Origin: Acidobacteriaceae bacterium | Lineage (GTDB): Bacteria; Acidobacteriota; Terriglobia; Terriglobales; Acidobacteriaceae | DNA length: 64,000 nt | Assembly: GCA_903642225.1 (NCBI GenBank) | Contig: CAHJWI010000023.1 | Span: forward strand, 1-64,000 | Reading direction: 5' to 3' | Shown: positions 8,068 to 17,974 of the stretch, one piece after another | Numbering within the stretch: position 1 is the first letter of the stretch | Layout: the number at the start of each line of letters is the position of its first letter | Program-made: the position numbers and the translations under genes | The notes under the pieces: model-generated | The model's database searches: none | Told to the model about the DNA's origin: nothing | The model's input: the letters and a program-made list of their open reading frames with translations, nothing else

Positions 8068-9070
8068 ATGAAGCATGTTTGTGCGGGTCTTCTCATTCTT
8101 TGCAGTGCGCTCTCTGCGCAGAAGCCGGTGTGGCAACCAACCGCTGGTCATACTCAGGTACCGATGTGGCCTGGTGCAATCCCTAACCCGCAAGTCACAT
8201 CCGGTCCAGAGTTCGAAGGAACCACGCCAAAGGAGTTTCCTGTAGGCACGGGAAGAACGGCAACAGCGATCAACAACGTCACCCGGCCAACCATGACGGT
8301 GTACTCGCCGAAGGGGAACAACACCGGTGTCGCAGTAGTTGTCTTTCCAGGTGGCGGCTATCAGAGCCTCGCGATCGATCTCGAAGGGACAGACGTCTGC
8401 GATTTGCTGGTGCCACGCGGCATCACCTGTGTGCTCTTTAAATATCGAGTCACCAACATTGGACCGTACCCGAAATCTGGACCGTATCCTGAGTCGCCCA
8501 TGGCTATGGAAGACGCTCAACGTACGGTAGGCCTGGTCCGTTTCCGCGCGGCAGAACTACTATATCGATCCTAACAAGGTAGGCGTGCTCGGCTTCTCCT
8601 CTGGAGGTCACCTCGTAGCGGCCATCAGCACTCACTTTATGAAGCGAATCTACTCGCCCGTCGATGCGGCGGATGCAGTCAGCTGCAGACCCGACTTCGC
8701 CGTCCCGATCTATCCCGGCCATCTGTCTTTGCACGCAGCGGAGTGGGACGCCCGCCAGGGCAAGTCGAGGTACGTCATGCCAGCATCGGTGTTGTTCGCC
8801 TGCAAGGACCACGAGCTGTGCCTGAACCCAGAAGTTCCGGTCTCCAGCCAGACACCGCCGACGTTCCTGCTGCAGAACGAAGACGATCACGTGGACAATG
8901 TGGACGACGCCCTTTCCTACTACATCGCGCTTAGGAAAGTGAAGGTGCCGGTTGAGATGCACTTGTACGCCCGCGCTCGGGCCTGCAGGCTCACTACTCA
9001 GATATCTACCGTCCGGCTGAAGCATCTCGCCGAGGTGAGCTTCCAAAGGCGCGGGAGTACTCGCGGCTGA
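8068..9070 (+). pseudogene. secreted alpha/beta hydrolase (acetylxylan-esterase-like), frameshifted
   Basis: Serine esterase of the BD-FAE / acetylxylan-esterase-like group, exported (MKHVCAGLLILCSALSA signal from the ATG at 8068). It shows the oxyanion box VVVFPGGGYQSLA, then GFSSGGH with the nucleophile Ser, and the Asp region FLLQNEDDHVDNVDDALSYY. Around 8545 the frame changes: AAELLYRS then stop in one frame, QNYYIDPNKVGVLGFSSGG in the next. Towards the end (about 8960-9000) the expected Tyr-x-x-GGHA segment with the catalytic His is scrambled to YARARACR, so a second lesion is likely. The gene would have encoded about 300 residues. Its tail overlaps the convergent AraC gene. Confidence 0.75.
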
Positions 9071-9905
9071 ACTGTGAAGGGCTTGCGTACCCAACGTCAA
9101 ACGCGGCCGTTTCGACATTCGCGTCGCTGAACATCATCAGCCGCCGCGCTTCCAATAGACGAAGCTGTTTTTTGTACTGAAGCGGAGCCATCGAAGTGAC
9201 AGCTTTGAACTGCCGAAAAAAGGTGGTTGGACTCATTTGCGCAGCTCGGGCGAGATCTTCGATGCGGAGAGAATCCCGGAAACGATCGCGGAGGAGATGA
9301 ATGGTCTGCATGAGCTTGCGATCATGTCCGCCACCCAGCAAGAGAGTCTCAGCGCCACCAGGACTGTTTAGCAACCAGTAGCATAGCTCCCGCGTGATCG
9401 CCGGATACAAAGCCTTGATCGCATTCGGGCTGTCCAGAAGTTGAACCGCGCGCACAGCACAATCGATAAGCTGTTCATTCATTTGCAGAACAAACGCACC
9501 ACACGCCTTACCCTTGGTCTGACCCGCCTTCACCAGCTCAAGGTCATCCGCCACGGCTTGCAACATTTCCAAATCAATCTCGAAGATCAGGCCCAGATAC
9601 GGTTGTGTTTTGCTGGCCGCAAATGCGGTGCCGTGCGACGGCATATCGACTGTTACCACGAGAGCCTGGCCAGCTCCGTAGTCGTAGCGCTTCTTCCCAA
9701 AAGTCGCAAACTTGCCTCCTTGGGCCGTTATACAAAGGGCTGGCTTGATCATGCATTGCATGGGTTGCTTCAAAGGATCAGAGCGCAGAATCGACATACC
9801 CTCGATCGGCGTGCTCAATGAGTCGGCTGCCGCCTTCCCGTCGGTATACCGATGCAACAGGACTGCGAGCTCCAACAATTTTAGGGACTGCTCATGTTGC
9901 TGCAT
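9006..9905 (-). CDS. AraC-family transcriptional regulator
   Basis: About 299 residues from the ATG at 9905 (MQQHEQSLKLLELAVLL). An ATG 54 bases upstream is possible but adds a tail poor in family features. The N-terminal half is the AraC_N cupin-like sensor (GMSILRSDPLKQPMQCMIKP, PALCITAQGGK). The C-terminal 100 residues hold two helix-turn-helix units (LRIEDLARAAQMSPTTFFRQ and VETAAFDVGYASPSQFSREY). It is transcribed away from the molybdenum hydroxylase operon across a 290-base gap, so control of that aldehyde-oxidising operon is a fair inference. Its 3' end overlaps the broken esterase gene. Confidence 0.88.
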   Translation of the reverse strand: MQQHEQSLKLLELAVLLHRYTDGKAAADSLSTPIEGMSILRSDPLKQPMQCMIKPALCITAQGGKFATFGKKRYDYGAGQALVVTVDMPSHGTAFAASKTQPYLGLIFEIDLEMLQAVADDLELVKAGQTKGKACGAFVLQMNEQLIDCAVRAVQLLDSPNAIKALYPAITRELCYWLLNSPGGAETLLLGGGHDRKLMQTIHLLRDRFRDSLRIEDLARAAQMSPTTFFRQFKAVTSMAPLQYKKQLRLLEARRLMMFSDANVETAAFDVGYASPSQFSREYSRAFGSSPRRDASAGR

Positions 9906-10198
9906 AAACTTAGGATAGCAGCTGGAAGGATTAGGCAAGTTTCTGGAAGAGCCGGGCATTTACAGGGCTCTCTTCGAAGACTACCTTCATCAACAGGGCC
10001 GAATTTGATCAGGTTCTCAGTCTCCCGTGCGGAGCGGCCTCGCAGTGGAAACACCGGATCGACTCCGGCGCATTTACATGAACTCTCGTCGAGAGCCTCC
10101 GTACCTCCAGCCAAGCCCGCTTCAGGGTTTGTGCCTCGATTCGGTTGCTAGGTGCACGTTGCACGCGAACAGGCCAAAAAAGAGATCAAGGAGGCCAA

Positions 10199-10723
10199 TT
10201 GATCAATGAAGCAGCGGTTGAAAGACACTCGGCATTAGCCGTCGAAACGCGGCTGACAGTGAACGGTCACGCTCATACCTTGTATATAGAGCCTTGGACC
10301 TCCCTCCTGGATCTTCTCCGCGAGAACCTCAGACTGACCGGTAGCAAGAAGGGTTGCGATCACGGACAGTGCGGCGCATGCACTGTGCTGCTTGACGGTG
10401 TTCGGGTTAACAGCTGTCTGTGTCTCGCCGTCATGCATGATGGTGCCGAGGTGACGACGATAGAAGGTCTAGGCGGCGAGACACACCTCTCGCCAATGCA
10501 GCAGGCCTTTGTCGATCACGATGGATACCAGTGCGGCTACTGTACGCCAGGGCAGATCTGCTCCGCGGTGGGCATGCTGCGCGAAGGCCACGTTAAAACC
10601 GAGGCTGACATCCGTGAGCAGCTGAGCGGTAATCTCTGCCGCTGTGGTGCCTACCCCAACATCGTTGCGGCAGTAAAGCATGTGATGACGGCCGCTGCCG
10701 CAGGTGAGGGAGGTGCGCAATGA
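10199..10723 (+). CDS. molybdenum hydroxylase, 2Fe-2S subunit (PaoA/YagT-like)
   Basis: Small iron-sulfur subunit of a xanthine-oxidase-family enzyme. I chose the TTG at 10199 because AAGGAGG sits at the right distance; an ATG further out has no such site. The product is 174 residues with four-cysteine sets for two 2Fe-2S clusters: plant-type C53, C58, C61, C73 (GCDHGQCGAC) and alpha-helical C112, C115, C147, C149 (CGYC and CRC). E. coli PaoA has a Tat signal. None is visible here, so a cytoplasmic enzyme is likelier. It overlaps the FAD subunit gene by four bases. Electrons would pass from the Mo site through this subunit to the flavin. Confidence 0.9.
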   Translation: MINEAAVERHSALAVETRLTVNGHAHTLYIEPWTSLLDLLRENLRLTGSKKGCDHGQCGACTVLLDGVRVNSCLCLAVMHDGAEVTTIEGLGGETHLSPMQQAFVDHDGYQCGYCTPGQICSAVGMLREGHVKTEADIREQLSGNLCRCGAYPNIVAAVKHVMTAAAAGEGGAQ

Positions 10724-11718
10724 ACAACTTTCAGTACGTGCGTGCAGCCGATCTTAGCGGAGCCGCTCAGTTTGCAAGCAGCCGTGATGGAGTCAGCTTT
10801 ATCGCCGGAGGCACCAACCTCGTCGACTTGATGAAGTATTCGGTCGTACACCCGACGGCTCTAGTGGACTTGAATCGTCTGAGCCTTCATGAGATCACCG
10901 ATCGCCCTGAAGGGGGGGTAAGGATTGGAGCTCTGGTCACGAACAGCAATCTCGCTTATCACCCTGTCATTTCTGCCCGTTACCCCATGCTTTCGCGTGC
11001 CATTCTCGCAGGTGCCAGTCCGCAGTTGCGCAACAAGGCGACGACGGGTGGCAACCTCTTGCAGAGAACCCGTTGCGTCTACTTCTATGACCCCGCCGTG
11101 CCCTGCAACAAGCGCGAACCTGGCACCGGGTGCCCTGCGAAAGAGGGTGCCAATCGTATTCTCGCTATCCTGGGCACCAGCGTGCAATGTATTGCGACTC
11201 ATCCCTCCGATATGTGCGTCGCCATGGCTGCTCTAAGCGCAATCGTTCAAGTGACTGGTCCCTCGGGTGATCGCAGTGTTCCCCTCGCAGACTTTCATCG
11301 CTTGCCGGGGGAGCACCCGGAGATCGACACTGTCCTGTCGAAAGGCGAAATCATCACCGCGGTGGACTTACCCGCAACGGGTTTCGCCGGGAACTCTGCA
11401 TACGTCAAGGTACGCGACCGTCAGTCCTACGCGTTCGCTCTGATCTCCGTTGCGGCTGGTCTTGAGATCGTGGATGGTTTCATCACTCATGCTGGGGTGG
11501 CATTGGGCGGAGTCGCGCATAAACCGTGGCGCAGCGCCGAGCTCGAACAACGGTTGCTCGTCGGTAAACCCGCCAACCGCAACACCTGGCACGACTTCCA
11601 GACTGCCTTGCTGGATGGTGCGCAAGGCTTTGGCGAGAACGATTTCAAGCTCAAACTCGCCCCTGTCACGCTCGTGCGAGCGTTAGAACAGGCCGCCCAT
11701 GAGGGGGAAACTATATGA
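10720..11718 (+). CDS. molybdenum hydroxylase, FAD subunit with 4Fe-4S insert (PaoB/YagS-like)
   Basis: 332 residues, CO-dehydrogenase-flavoprotein fold. The flavin loop FIAGGTNLVDLMK is at 28-39 and TTGGNLLQRTRC at 108-119. As in E. coli PaoB, an insert carries four Cys (C119, C129, C138, C157; RTRCVYFYDPAVPCNKR, GTGCPA, SVQCIA) that bind a 4Fe-4S cluster not found in ordinary xanthine dehydrogenases. This puts the operon in the aldehyde oxidoreductase PaoABC class. The start overlaps the upstream stop (ATGA) and the stop overlaps the next start, so the three subunits are made from one mRNA. Confidence 0.9.
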   Translation: MNNFQYVRAADLSGAAQFASSRDGVSFIAGGTNLVDLMKYSVVHPTALVDLNRLSLHEITDRPEGGVRIGALVTNSNLAYHPVISARYPMLSRAILAGASPQLRNKATTGGNLLQRTRCVYFYDPAVPCNKREPGTGCPAKEGANRILAILGTSVQCIATHPSDMCVAMAALSAIVQVTGPSGDRSVPLADFHRLPGEHPEIDTVLSKGEIITAVDLPATGFAGNSAYVKVRDRQSYAFALISVAAGLEIVDGFITHAGVALGGVAHKPWRSAELEQRLLVGKPANRNTWHDFQTALLDGAQGFGENDFKLKLAPVTLVRALEQAAHEGETI

Positions 11719-13949
11719 ACACGCATCTGATCGGCACCGATGTAAACCGAATTGACGGCCCCGCGAAAGTCTCTGGTGCGGCGAAGTACGCCGGCGAATT
11801 CTTCGCTCCGGATATGCTCTACGCCTATGTTGTCTCAGCGTCAGTTACGCACGGCGAAATCAAGTCGATTAATATCGACAAAGCAATGAAAGTGCCCGGT
11901 GCCGTAAAGGTGTTTACGCACAAGAACCGGCCACATCTTCCATGGTTCGACCGAACCTATTTGGACGAAGATGCGCCTATCGATGGCAGTCCGTTGCGCC
12001 CGCTCTATGACGCCAGAGTTCACCACAATGGGCAGCCCATCGCGCTAGCGGTGGCCGAAACCTTCGAAGCCGCACGGTACATGGCGACGTTAGTCTCTAT
12101 TGAGTATAAAGCGTTGACGCACCAGACCGACATGGCGATTGCCATACACGAAGCGGAAAAAGTTAAAAAAACAAATAGAGCCGGCATTGAGGCTCCGCCG
12201 AAACTTCGGGGGAACTCAGCCGAAGCTTACGCGGCGGCTGCGATCAAACTCGACAAGGAGTACCACTCTCCAACCGAGTTTCACAACCCGATGGAACTGT
12301 TCACGACCACAGTCGTTTATAACTCTGACGAGACGCTCACCATTTACGACAAAACTCAGAGTGTCTCCAATAGCCAGCTGTATGTGACCAACATCTTCGG
12401 TTATTCCAAAGATGAGGTCCGCGTGGAGTCGCCCTTCGTTGGGGGTGCCTTCGGGTCCGCGCTTCGTCCCCAGCATCAGCTTTTCTTGGCCACCCTTGCG
12501 GCCAAGGTGCTCAAGCGGTCGGTACGGCTGACTCTCACGCGTGATCAGATGTTCACCCTCTGTCACCGGCCGGAAACGCTCCAGGAGATCCGTCTTGGAG
12601 CGGACACCGACGGAACGTTGCAAGCCATTCATACGGAGACGTTTCAAGTGACTTCTCGTTATGAGAACTACTTCGAAGTCATCGCCAACTGGAGCGGCTT
12701 GAGCTATCGGTGTGACAACGTCACCATGGAAGAAAGCACGGTGGCGATGGATACCGTTACGCCGGGCGACATGCGTGCGCCTGGTGCGGCGCAGGGCGTG
12801 TGGGCGATTGAGACAGCTATGGACGAACTCGCAGTTGCGACTGGCCGCGACCCCATCGAGCTTCGCCTGCAGAACTACGCGGACAAAGATCAGAATCACG
12901 ACAAGAAGTATTCCAGCAAAGAGTTGAAGGAATGCTATCGGCAGGGCGCAGAACTCTTTGACTGGACTCGGCGCAAAAGCAAGCCGCGAAGCAATCGCCG
13001 CGGGAGCACCCTGATCGGACACGGTATGGCGGGTGGAGTATGGGAATCCCCGCAGATGCCTGCTGCAGCAAAGGCCTCTTTGTCGCCCGACGGCACGCTT
13101 ACCGTGGCGAGTGGGACATCCGACATTGGCACCGGCACTTACACAGCGATGGCTATCCTCGCGGGCGAGACGTTAGGCTTGCCGCTGGACCGCATCATCG
13201 TCAAACTCGGCGATACGGAACTCCCCGTCGCGCCTCTGGAAGGTGGATCGTGGACTATCTCCTCTGTTGGAACTGCGGTCACTGAGGCGTGCAAAGCCGT
13301 ATCGAAGAAGGTGCTCAAGCTGGCAGCCGGCCTGGATAACTCTCCGCTCAAAGGGGCTTCTTTGAAAGAAGTCGAGTTTTCAGAGGAACGTATTCTCCTC
13401 CGCTCTGATCGCTCCAGGTTCGTGAGTTTGCAGGCAGCGCTTGCGGCGGGAGACGGCAAGCCCATCGTTGAGAAGGCGAAGAGCGGTCCAAGCTTGCTAA
13501 AACAGCATGGCTACAAGAGCTTCACCCACTCCGCTGTTTTTGCGGAGGTTGAAGTAGACGAAGACTTCGGTACCGTATCCGTCTGCCGTATCGTCAGTGC
13601 CATCGCTGGCGGACGCATCATCAACCATGAGGCTGCCCGTAGCCAGATCATCGGCGGCATCGTCTGGGGCATCGGAATGGCTTTGCAGGAAGAAGCCGTC
13701 ACAGATCATCAACTGGGACGTATCATGAACCACAATTTCGCCGAATACCATACTCCAGTGAATGCCGATGTACATGACATCGAAGTGATCTTCGTGCCTG
13801 AAGTGGACGACATTGTGAATCCGATTGGAGCCAAGGGTCTCGGCGAAATAGGCCTGGTCGGCGTCGCGGCGGCGATCGGCAACGCGATCTACAACGCCAC
13901 AGGTGTCCGCGTGCGGAAGTTGCCTATCACTCTGGACAAGCTGATCTAA
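11715..13949 (+). CDS. molybdenum hydroxylase, Mo-cofactor catalytic subunit (PaoC/YagR-like)
   Basis: 744 residues, the large aldehyde oxidase/xanthine dehydrogenase subunit. The N-terminal hammerhead domain begins RIDGPAKVSGAAKYAGEF. The pterin-binding region shows FVGGAFGSALRPQHQL, then DMRAPGAAQGVWAIE and GTSDIGTGTYTAMA. The catalytic base is Glu711 in GAKGLGEIGLVG near the C-terminus. It oxidises aldehydes to acids with water as the oxygen source; the real substrate is unknown. It is the last gene of the three-gene operon. The maturation gene that follows (XdhC-like, 14067) is broken, so enzyme activation may be impaired unless another copy exists. Confidence 0.92.
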   Translation: MNTHLIGTDVNRIDGPAKVSGAAKYAGEFFAPDMLYAYVVSASVTHGEIKSINIDKAMKVPGAVKVFTHKNRPHLPWFDRTYLDEDAPIDGSPLRPLYDARVHHNGQPIALAVAETFEAARYMATLVSIEYKALTHQTDMAIAIHEAEKVKKTNRAGIEAPPKLRGNSAEAYAAAAIKLDKEYHSPTEFHNPMELFTTTVVYNSDETLTIYDKTQSVSNSQLYVTNIFGYSKDEVRVESPFVGGAFGSALRPQHQLFLATLAAKVLKRSVRLTLTRDQMFTLCHRPETLQEIRLGADTDGTLQAIHTETFQVTSRYENYFEVIANWSGLSYRCDNVTMEESTVAMDTVTPGDMRAPGAAQGVWAIETAMDELAVATGRDPIELRLQNYADKDQNHDKKYSSKELKECYRQGAELFDWTRRKSKPRSNRRGSTLIGHGMAGGVWESPQMPAAAKASLSPDGTLTVASGTSDIGTGTYTAMAILAGETLGLPLDRIIVKLGDTELPVAPLEGGSWTISSVGTAVTEACKAVSKKVLKLAAGLDNSPLKGASLKEVEFSEERILLRSDRSRFVSLQAALAAGDGKPIVEKAKSGPSLLKQHGYKSFTHSAVFAEVEVDEDFGTVSVCRIVSAIAGGRIINHEAARSQIIGGIVWGIGMALQEEAVTDHQLGRIMNHNFAEYHTPVNADVHDIEVIFVPEVDDIVNPIGAKGLGEIGLVGVAAAIGNAIYNATGVRVRKLPITLDKLI

Positions 13950-14066
13950 GACGCCATTCGCAGCTTAGTTGCACCAGGCGTACCGTAAGCGACTAATCGC
14001 CAATTTGGCACCACGCTAAGCTGTTCAACCTCGTGAACAGTCACCGCTGACAAATGATCTTCCGGA

Positions 14067-15302
14067 GTGGTTTCGGTGCAAGAAGCTCAACGCATCCTGG
14101 ATCTTTCGAAACGTGCAAGGAGCCGGGGCGAGCAGATGTACCTCGCCACGGTGGTGCATGTGCAGGGCTCTTCATACCGCAAACCCGGAGCTCGCATGTT
14201 AGTTACAGCAGGAGGAGAACGGGCCGGCACAATTAGTGGTGGCTGCCTCGAAGCAGAGGTGGGTCGAAAAATTGCATGGCTGACCGTTGGAGGTGCATTC
14301 ATCGCGCGGTACAGCTCTTCGTTCGATGATGAGAACGAGGGCGTTCCATACGGGGCTGGGGTGCGGAGGAACGATCTGGAGTTTGATGGAGACCGGCGAG
14401 GCAGTCTTCGCGGTGCTGGATGCAATGGAGCAAGCGCTCACTGAAGAGGAGTCATCCCTGGTCATCGCGTCTCTTTCTGAAAAGGTGACTGGAACTGTCG
14501 CTATCGTCAAAGGTTCGCGGAGTGCTGGAGGTTCTCGCCTGAATCCAGCGGAGCTTTCATCACTGGAAGACCTTCCAATTCTCTACGAACGCCCGAGCGT
14601 TACGCTTTCCAGTCAGATATCGCTAGTTTCGGGAGAGGCTTTCGACTTGCCGAACCTGGTGTGTATGCCGATCAAGCCGCCACCAAGCGTAACAATCTTC
14701 GGAGCCGGAGATGACGCTCAACCTCTAGTCCGCTTCGCCGCAGAGCTGGGATGGCGGGTGACTGTTTCGACGGGCGAAGTCACCTACTCACCCCGCAGCG
14801 ATTTCCTCAGGCGGATTCCTTGCACTTGCTTTCTTACGCTCTGAGTGAGGAAAGGTCCGTCGGCCGATGGGAACTGACAGCGGCGACTGGGATCGAAGTA
14901 GACGAGTACGCGGTCGTCCTCACACACTCTTACGAACAGGACCAAGCTCTACTACGCGAACTGATTCCACTCGATTTGCAATACCTTGGCATCCTTGGTC
15001 CCTTGCATCGCACCGAGCGTTTGGTCAACGTGGTAGCTCCGCAACTTGGAATGAGCTGCCATGAATGTTTGCGGAAAATCAACGCACCTGTTGGTCTTGA
15101 TTTCGGCTCAGATGAGCCGACGGTGATCGCTCTCTCAATCGTTTCTGAAATGCAGGCGACCCTGCTGCAAAGAACCGGTCGTCTCGAACGATCGCACCCC
15201 TTATCTTCACCCGCCGTTCAACCAGAAGAGTTCACGCTTCTGCGCCCCACCCTGCTCAAGCAGGAAGTAGATTACAAGCCCAACATGTTAGCCCTGCTTT
15301 AA
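14067..15302 (+). pseudogene. XdhC/CoxI-family Mo-cofactor maturation factor, two frameshifts
   Basis: XdhC-type proteins bind molybdopterin, help sulfurate it and insert it into xanthine-oxidase-family enzymes. The frame starts at a GTG (VQEAQRILDLSKRARSRGEQ) with GSSYRKPGARM and GTISGGCLEAEV. Near 14340 sense passes to a second frame (HTGLGCGGTIWSLMETGE, then PPSVTIFGAGDDAQPLVRFA). Near 14765 it passes to a third stretch (FDGRSHLLTPQRFPQADSLH, AVVLTHSYEQDQALLRELI, YLGILGPLHRTERL). Joined length is about 410 residues, slightly long but normal in order. Two separate one-base lesions suggest decay, or low consensus quality. It follows the Mo enzyme operon after 117 bases. Confidence 0.85.
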
Positions 15303-15404
15303 GCCAGCGGCCACGGCTTCCTCAACGCTAGGTCATAGAAGAGAGCAATAAGGTTCTGCGACCAGGCTTAAGCAATGCGAACTTCGTCGAAGAAAAGGTG
15401 AACC

Positions 15405-16458
15405 ATGTCACACGCGACAATTGCCTATGCTGCTCAAAGTGCGACTACGCCGCTCGCGCCCTTCCACATCGAACGTCGGGATACATCCGCTGCCGATGTT
15501 TCCATCGACATTCTGTTCTGCGGGGTCTGTCACTCAGACCTCCACCAATCTCGTAACGACTGGGGTATCAGCAACTTTCCCATTGTGCCTGAGCATGAGA
15601 TTGTCGGCCGAGTCCATGAAGTGGGAAGCGCTGTAAAGCGCTTTAAGCCAGGCGAGATCGTTGCGGTTGGTGTGTTGTACGACTCCTGCCGGACCTGTGC
15701 AAACTGTAATGCTGGTATCGAGCAGTATTGCCTCAATGGCGCGACAGAGACCTACAATAGCGTCGATAAGCGGCACGGCGGCATTACACGAGGCGGCTAC
15801 TCGAAACTTATCGTGGTTGATGAGGCTTACGTCTTTCATGTCCCCGAGAACCTCGACCCGGCTGCTGTCGCACCTTTGATGTGTGCGGGCATCACGACCT
15901 ATTCACCGCTGATGCATTGGGAGGTCGGTCCAGGACAAAAGGTGGGAGTCGTGGGGCTAGGCGGCCTCGGCCACATGGCTCTCAAGATCGCGCACGCTTT
16001 GGGTGCCAGTGTCGCCCTCTTCACGACCTCTCCCGGCAAAGCTGCCGACGCACGCCGTCTAGGCGCGGACGAGGTCATTATTTCGAAGAACGCAGAAGAG
16101 ATGACTGCGCATAAAGGATCGTTTCGATTTTATTCTTGACTGCGTTGCGGCTCCGCATGATCCTAACGAATATCTCGATCTCCTGAAGACCGATGGAACC
16201 CTGGTCTTGGTGGGCCTTCCCGAAACCCCTCTCGCAGTGCGAGCTTTCAGCCTCGCTCTTGACCGGCGTTCGATGGCTGGGTCGTATATCGGCGGTGTTC
16301 CCGAAACCCAGGCGATGCTTGACTTTTGCGGACGGCACAACATCGTCAGTGACATCGAGATGATCCGCATGGATCAGGTGAATGAGGCCTATGAGCGGCT
16401 ACTCAAAAGTGATGTGAAGTACCGATTCGTGATCGATATGGAGTCTCTCAAGGCTTAG
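15405..16458 (+). pseudogene. zinc alcohol dehydrogenase, YahK-like, one frameshift
   Basis: Medium-chain NADP-type aldehyde/alcohol dehydrogenase related to E. coli YahK. The ATG at 15405 reads MSHATIAYAAQSATTPLAPF. Zinc ligands are visible: GVCHSDLHQ (Cys and His region), PEHEIVG, and the structural set CRTCANCNAGIEQYC. The Rossmann motif is VVGLGGLGHMALK. The frame breaks at about 16112-16125: SFRFYS then stop, whereas the next frame reads DRFDFILDCVAAPHDPNEY and finishes KYRFVIDMESLKA. The joined product is about 350 residues, the family norm. Its place behind a Mo aldehyde oxidase operon would fit alcohol-aldehyde-acid conversion, but the gene is broken. Confidence 0.88.
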
Positions 16459-16998
16459 ATATCGAACCGACCAGGTCAAATCAGCGATCACTCTCGCGAT
16501 AAAGCTCTCTACACCGGCTAGGGTCCCGTCCGTCCTGCAAAGGCCCCTGGTCAGGGTGAGCGCTGGAAAGCGATTATGCTAATCGTCGCAGGCGAGACAC
16601 TCAATTTCGCGGCCTCTTGGCGCGAAGCTCTTGGTAAGTCCGACCAGGAGTTTTAATCTGCTGACGCTTCTCTTCTCGGCGTCCGTGACCTAACTCCATT
16701 TCCAGGACGGCCGTTTATTGAACACACCGCGAACCAGCAAACGCTGGTTTCGCCGTAACGGTATATGGGCTCGCTCTCGCTGCGCCGATCGCAAAGTGGT
16801 TCTTGCGCCGGCTTTGGGGGAGTGTTGCGCAGTCTTTATGTGCGAGCACTCACCCTTAATCTGCGGTCGCACTATCCGGCGTGCTCGTGTTGATGCTGAC
16901 TCAACACTCTAGAGTCGGCCTCTTTACCGAGGCTGCGTCGACGGCAAGCTTCCTCTTGCCTTCGGTCCATCCTCGCTGGATCTCATCGAGGAAGAACG
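16459..16998. other. gap: no intact gene, possible membrane-protein scrap
   Basis: About 540 bases without a gene I can support. Around 16738-16815 the plus strand reads NAGFAVTVYGLALAAPIAKW and FLRRLWGS, resembling a transmembrane segment of a cation/proton antiporter, but the text runs out within about 30 residues. It fits the debris seen on both sides. Confidence 0.35.
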
Positions 16999-17300
16999 AT
17001 GCAGCGCTTTCAAATTTCAGTTGAACGGTAGTAGCGGAGGGGCACCGCTGGAGACCCCTCCGCTTCGACGTTACCAACCACGACAGCATCCTCGAGATTG
17101 TGAACCGTCGTACTTCGCGTTTCGTATCGACCGAAGATGAGACCAAAGCCATGATGGTTGGGTTAAAGCTGTTGAGTGAGGTCGTGTTAGAACACAGAGC
17201 GCACGAGCCATTTAGCAGCTTGCGGCCAGCACTCCGTGAGTTCACCTGCGGATGGAGGCTGAGGGGCAATAGTCAATGCGTCAAAGCAGCCCTGTTCTAA
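16999..17300 (+). pseudogene. DUF3861-family small protein, disrupted
   Basis: DUF3861 proteins are small (about 90 residues), cytoplasmic and of unknown function. Here GAGGAAGAA precedes an ATG at 16999 giving MQRFQISVER, followed by two TAG codons. In another frame the body continues LRFDVTNHDSILEIVNRRTS, then MVGLKLLSEVVLEHRAHEPF and SSLRPALREF, matching the family pattern NHDDI...VGLKLFSEVML...F..LRP. A frame change of one or two bases at about 17030-17060 plus the stops break it. The open frame then runs on to 17300 beyond the expected end. Confidence 0.65.
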
Positions 17301-17539
17301 CGATCGCTGCAGTTCGACCAGCCGCATGTCAGTCCAGTTGCTTGCTTCCACTGAAGCCCTGGCCGTTCCTCGCTCTCCGGCCTTTGATCCGGACGGAAAT
17401 GTCACGCTCCATGCTGTAAAGCGGCTTTCGCTACAATCCATTCCTCGTCACGAACAAGCGTTATGCTTCGGGGTCATGACGAGGCACAGACCGCGCGGAT
17501 CTAGGAATCCTGCGTAATTCCTCCCTACTTGCGTATACA

Positions 17540-17765
17540 CAGAAATGCTCGACCGAGATGCTGAGCCCAGCTTCGATAAAACCTGATGGTGTCGGCGGTC
17601 GCGCTGGGTCTGCGTCAACGGGACTCGGCCCTGCTGCAGTTTCTTGTGGAGCGCTATCAACAGCGTCTCATTCGTTATCTGATCTACATCCTCGCTAGAG
17701 TCCGGAGTTCGACTCTGTACCAGTCAACAATACGAGCGCGGAAGTCTAGGGCAAGGGTCCGCTTT
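17540..17765 (+). pseudogene. ECF-type sigma factor, N-terminal fragment
   Basis: The plus strand shows VSAVALGLRQRDSALLQFLV followed by ERYQQRLIRYLIYIL, which is the beginning of sigma region 2 in extracytoplasmic-function sigma factors of acidobacterial type (LVERYQQRLxRYLxYIL). The remaining domains (rest of region 2 and region 4) are absent; sense is lost by about 17700. Function is presumably lost. Confidence 0.55.
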
Positions 17766-17974
17766 TGACAAGACGGCGTCTGCAATCAAGCGTCCGCTCG
17801 ACCGCCCCCCGTCACAACTCGATACCTTTGACCTCGCGAAAAAACGCTGATCCTCATCCCCTTTATACAAATTGAAGCTCCTAAACGAGCGGGAACTGAC
17901 ATTTCTGCTTGGCAGCTACACACGCGTTACATAGCATCCTTACCAAATTTCCACCTCCTCTCGAGCCAACCCTA

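Noticed and set aside
10083-10095. 13-bp palindrome CTCTCGTCGAGAG between the araC-type gene and the Mo hydroxylase operon
   Set aside because: Single short palindrome; AraC regulators usually use direct repeats, and no second copy was seen.
12216-13022. A 268-residue minus-strand frame inside the Mo subunit gene
   Set aside because: Antisense shadow with no ribosome-binding site or family features.
98-17765. Explaining all broken genes as sequencing error
   Set aside because: Two Trp-to-stop substitutions, truncated families and a strand-swapped ParB cannot come from homopolymer indels, although two of the frameshifts could.
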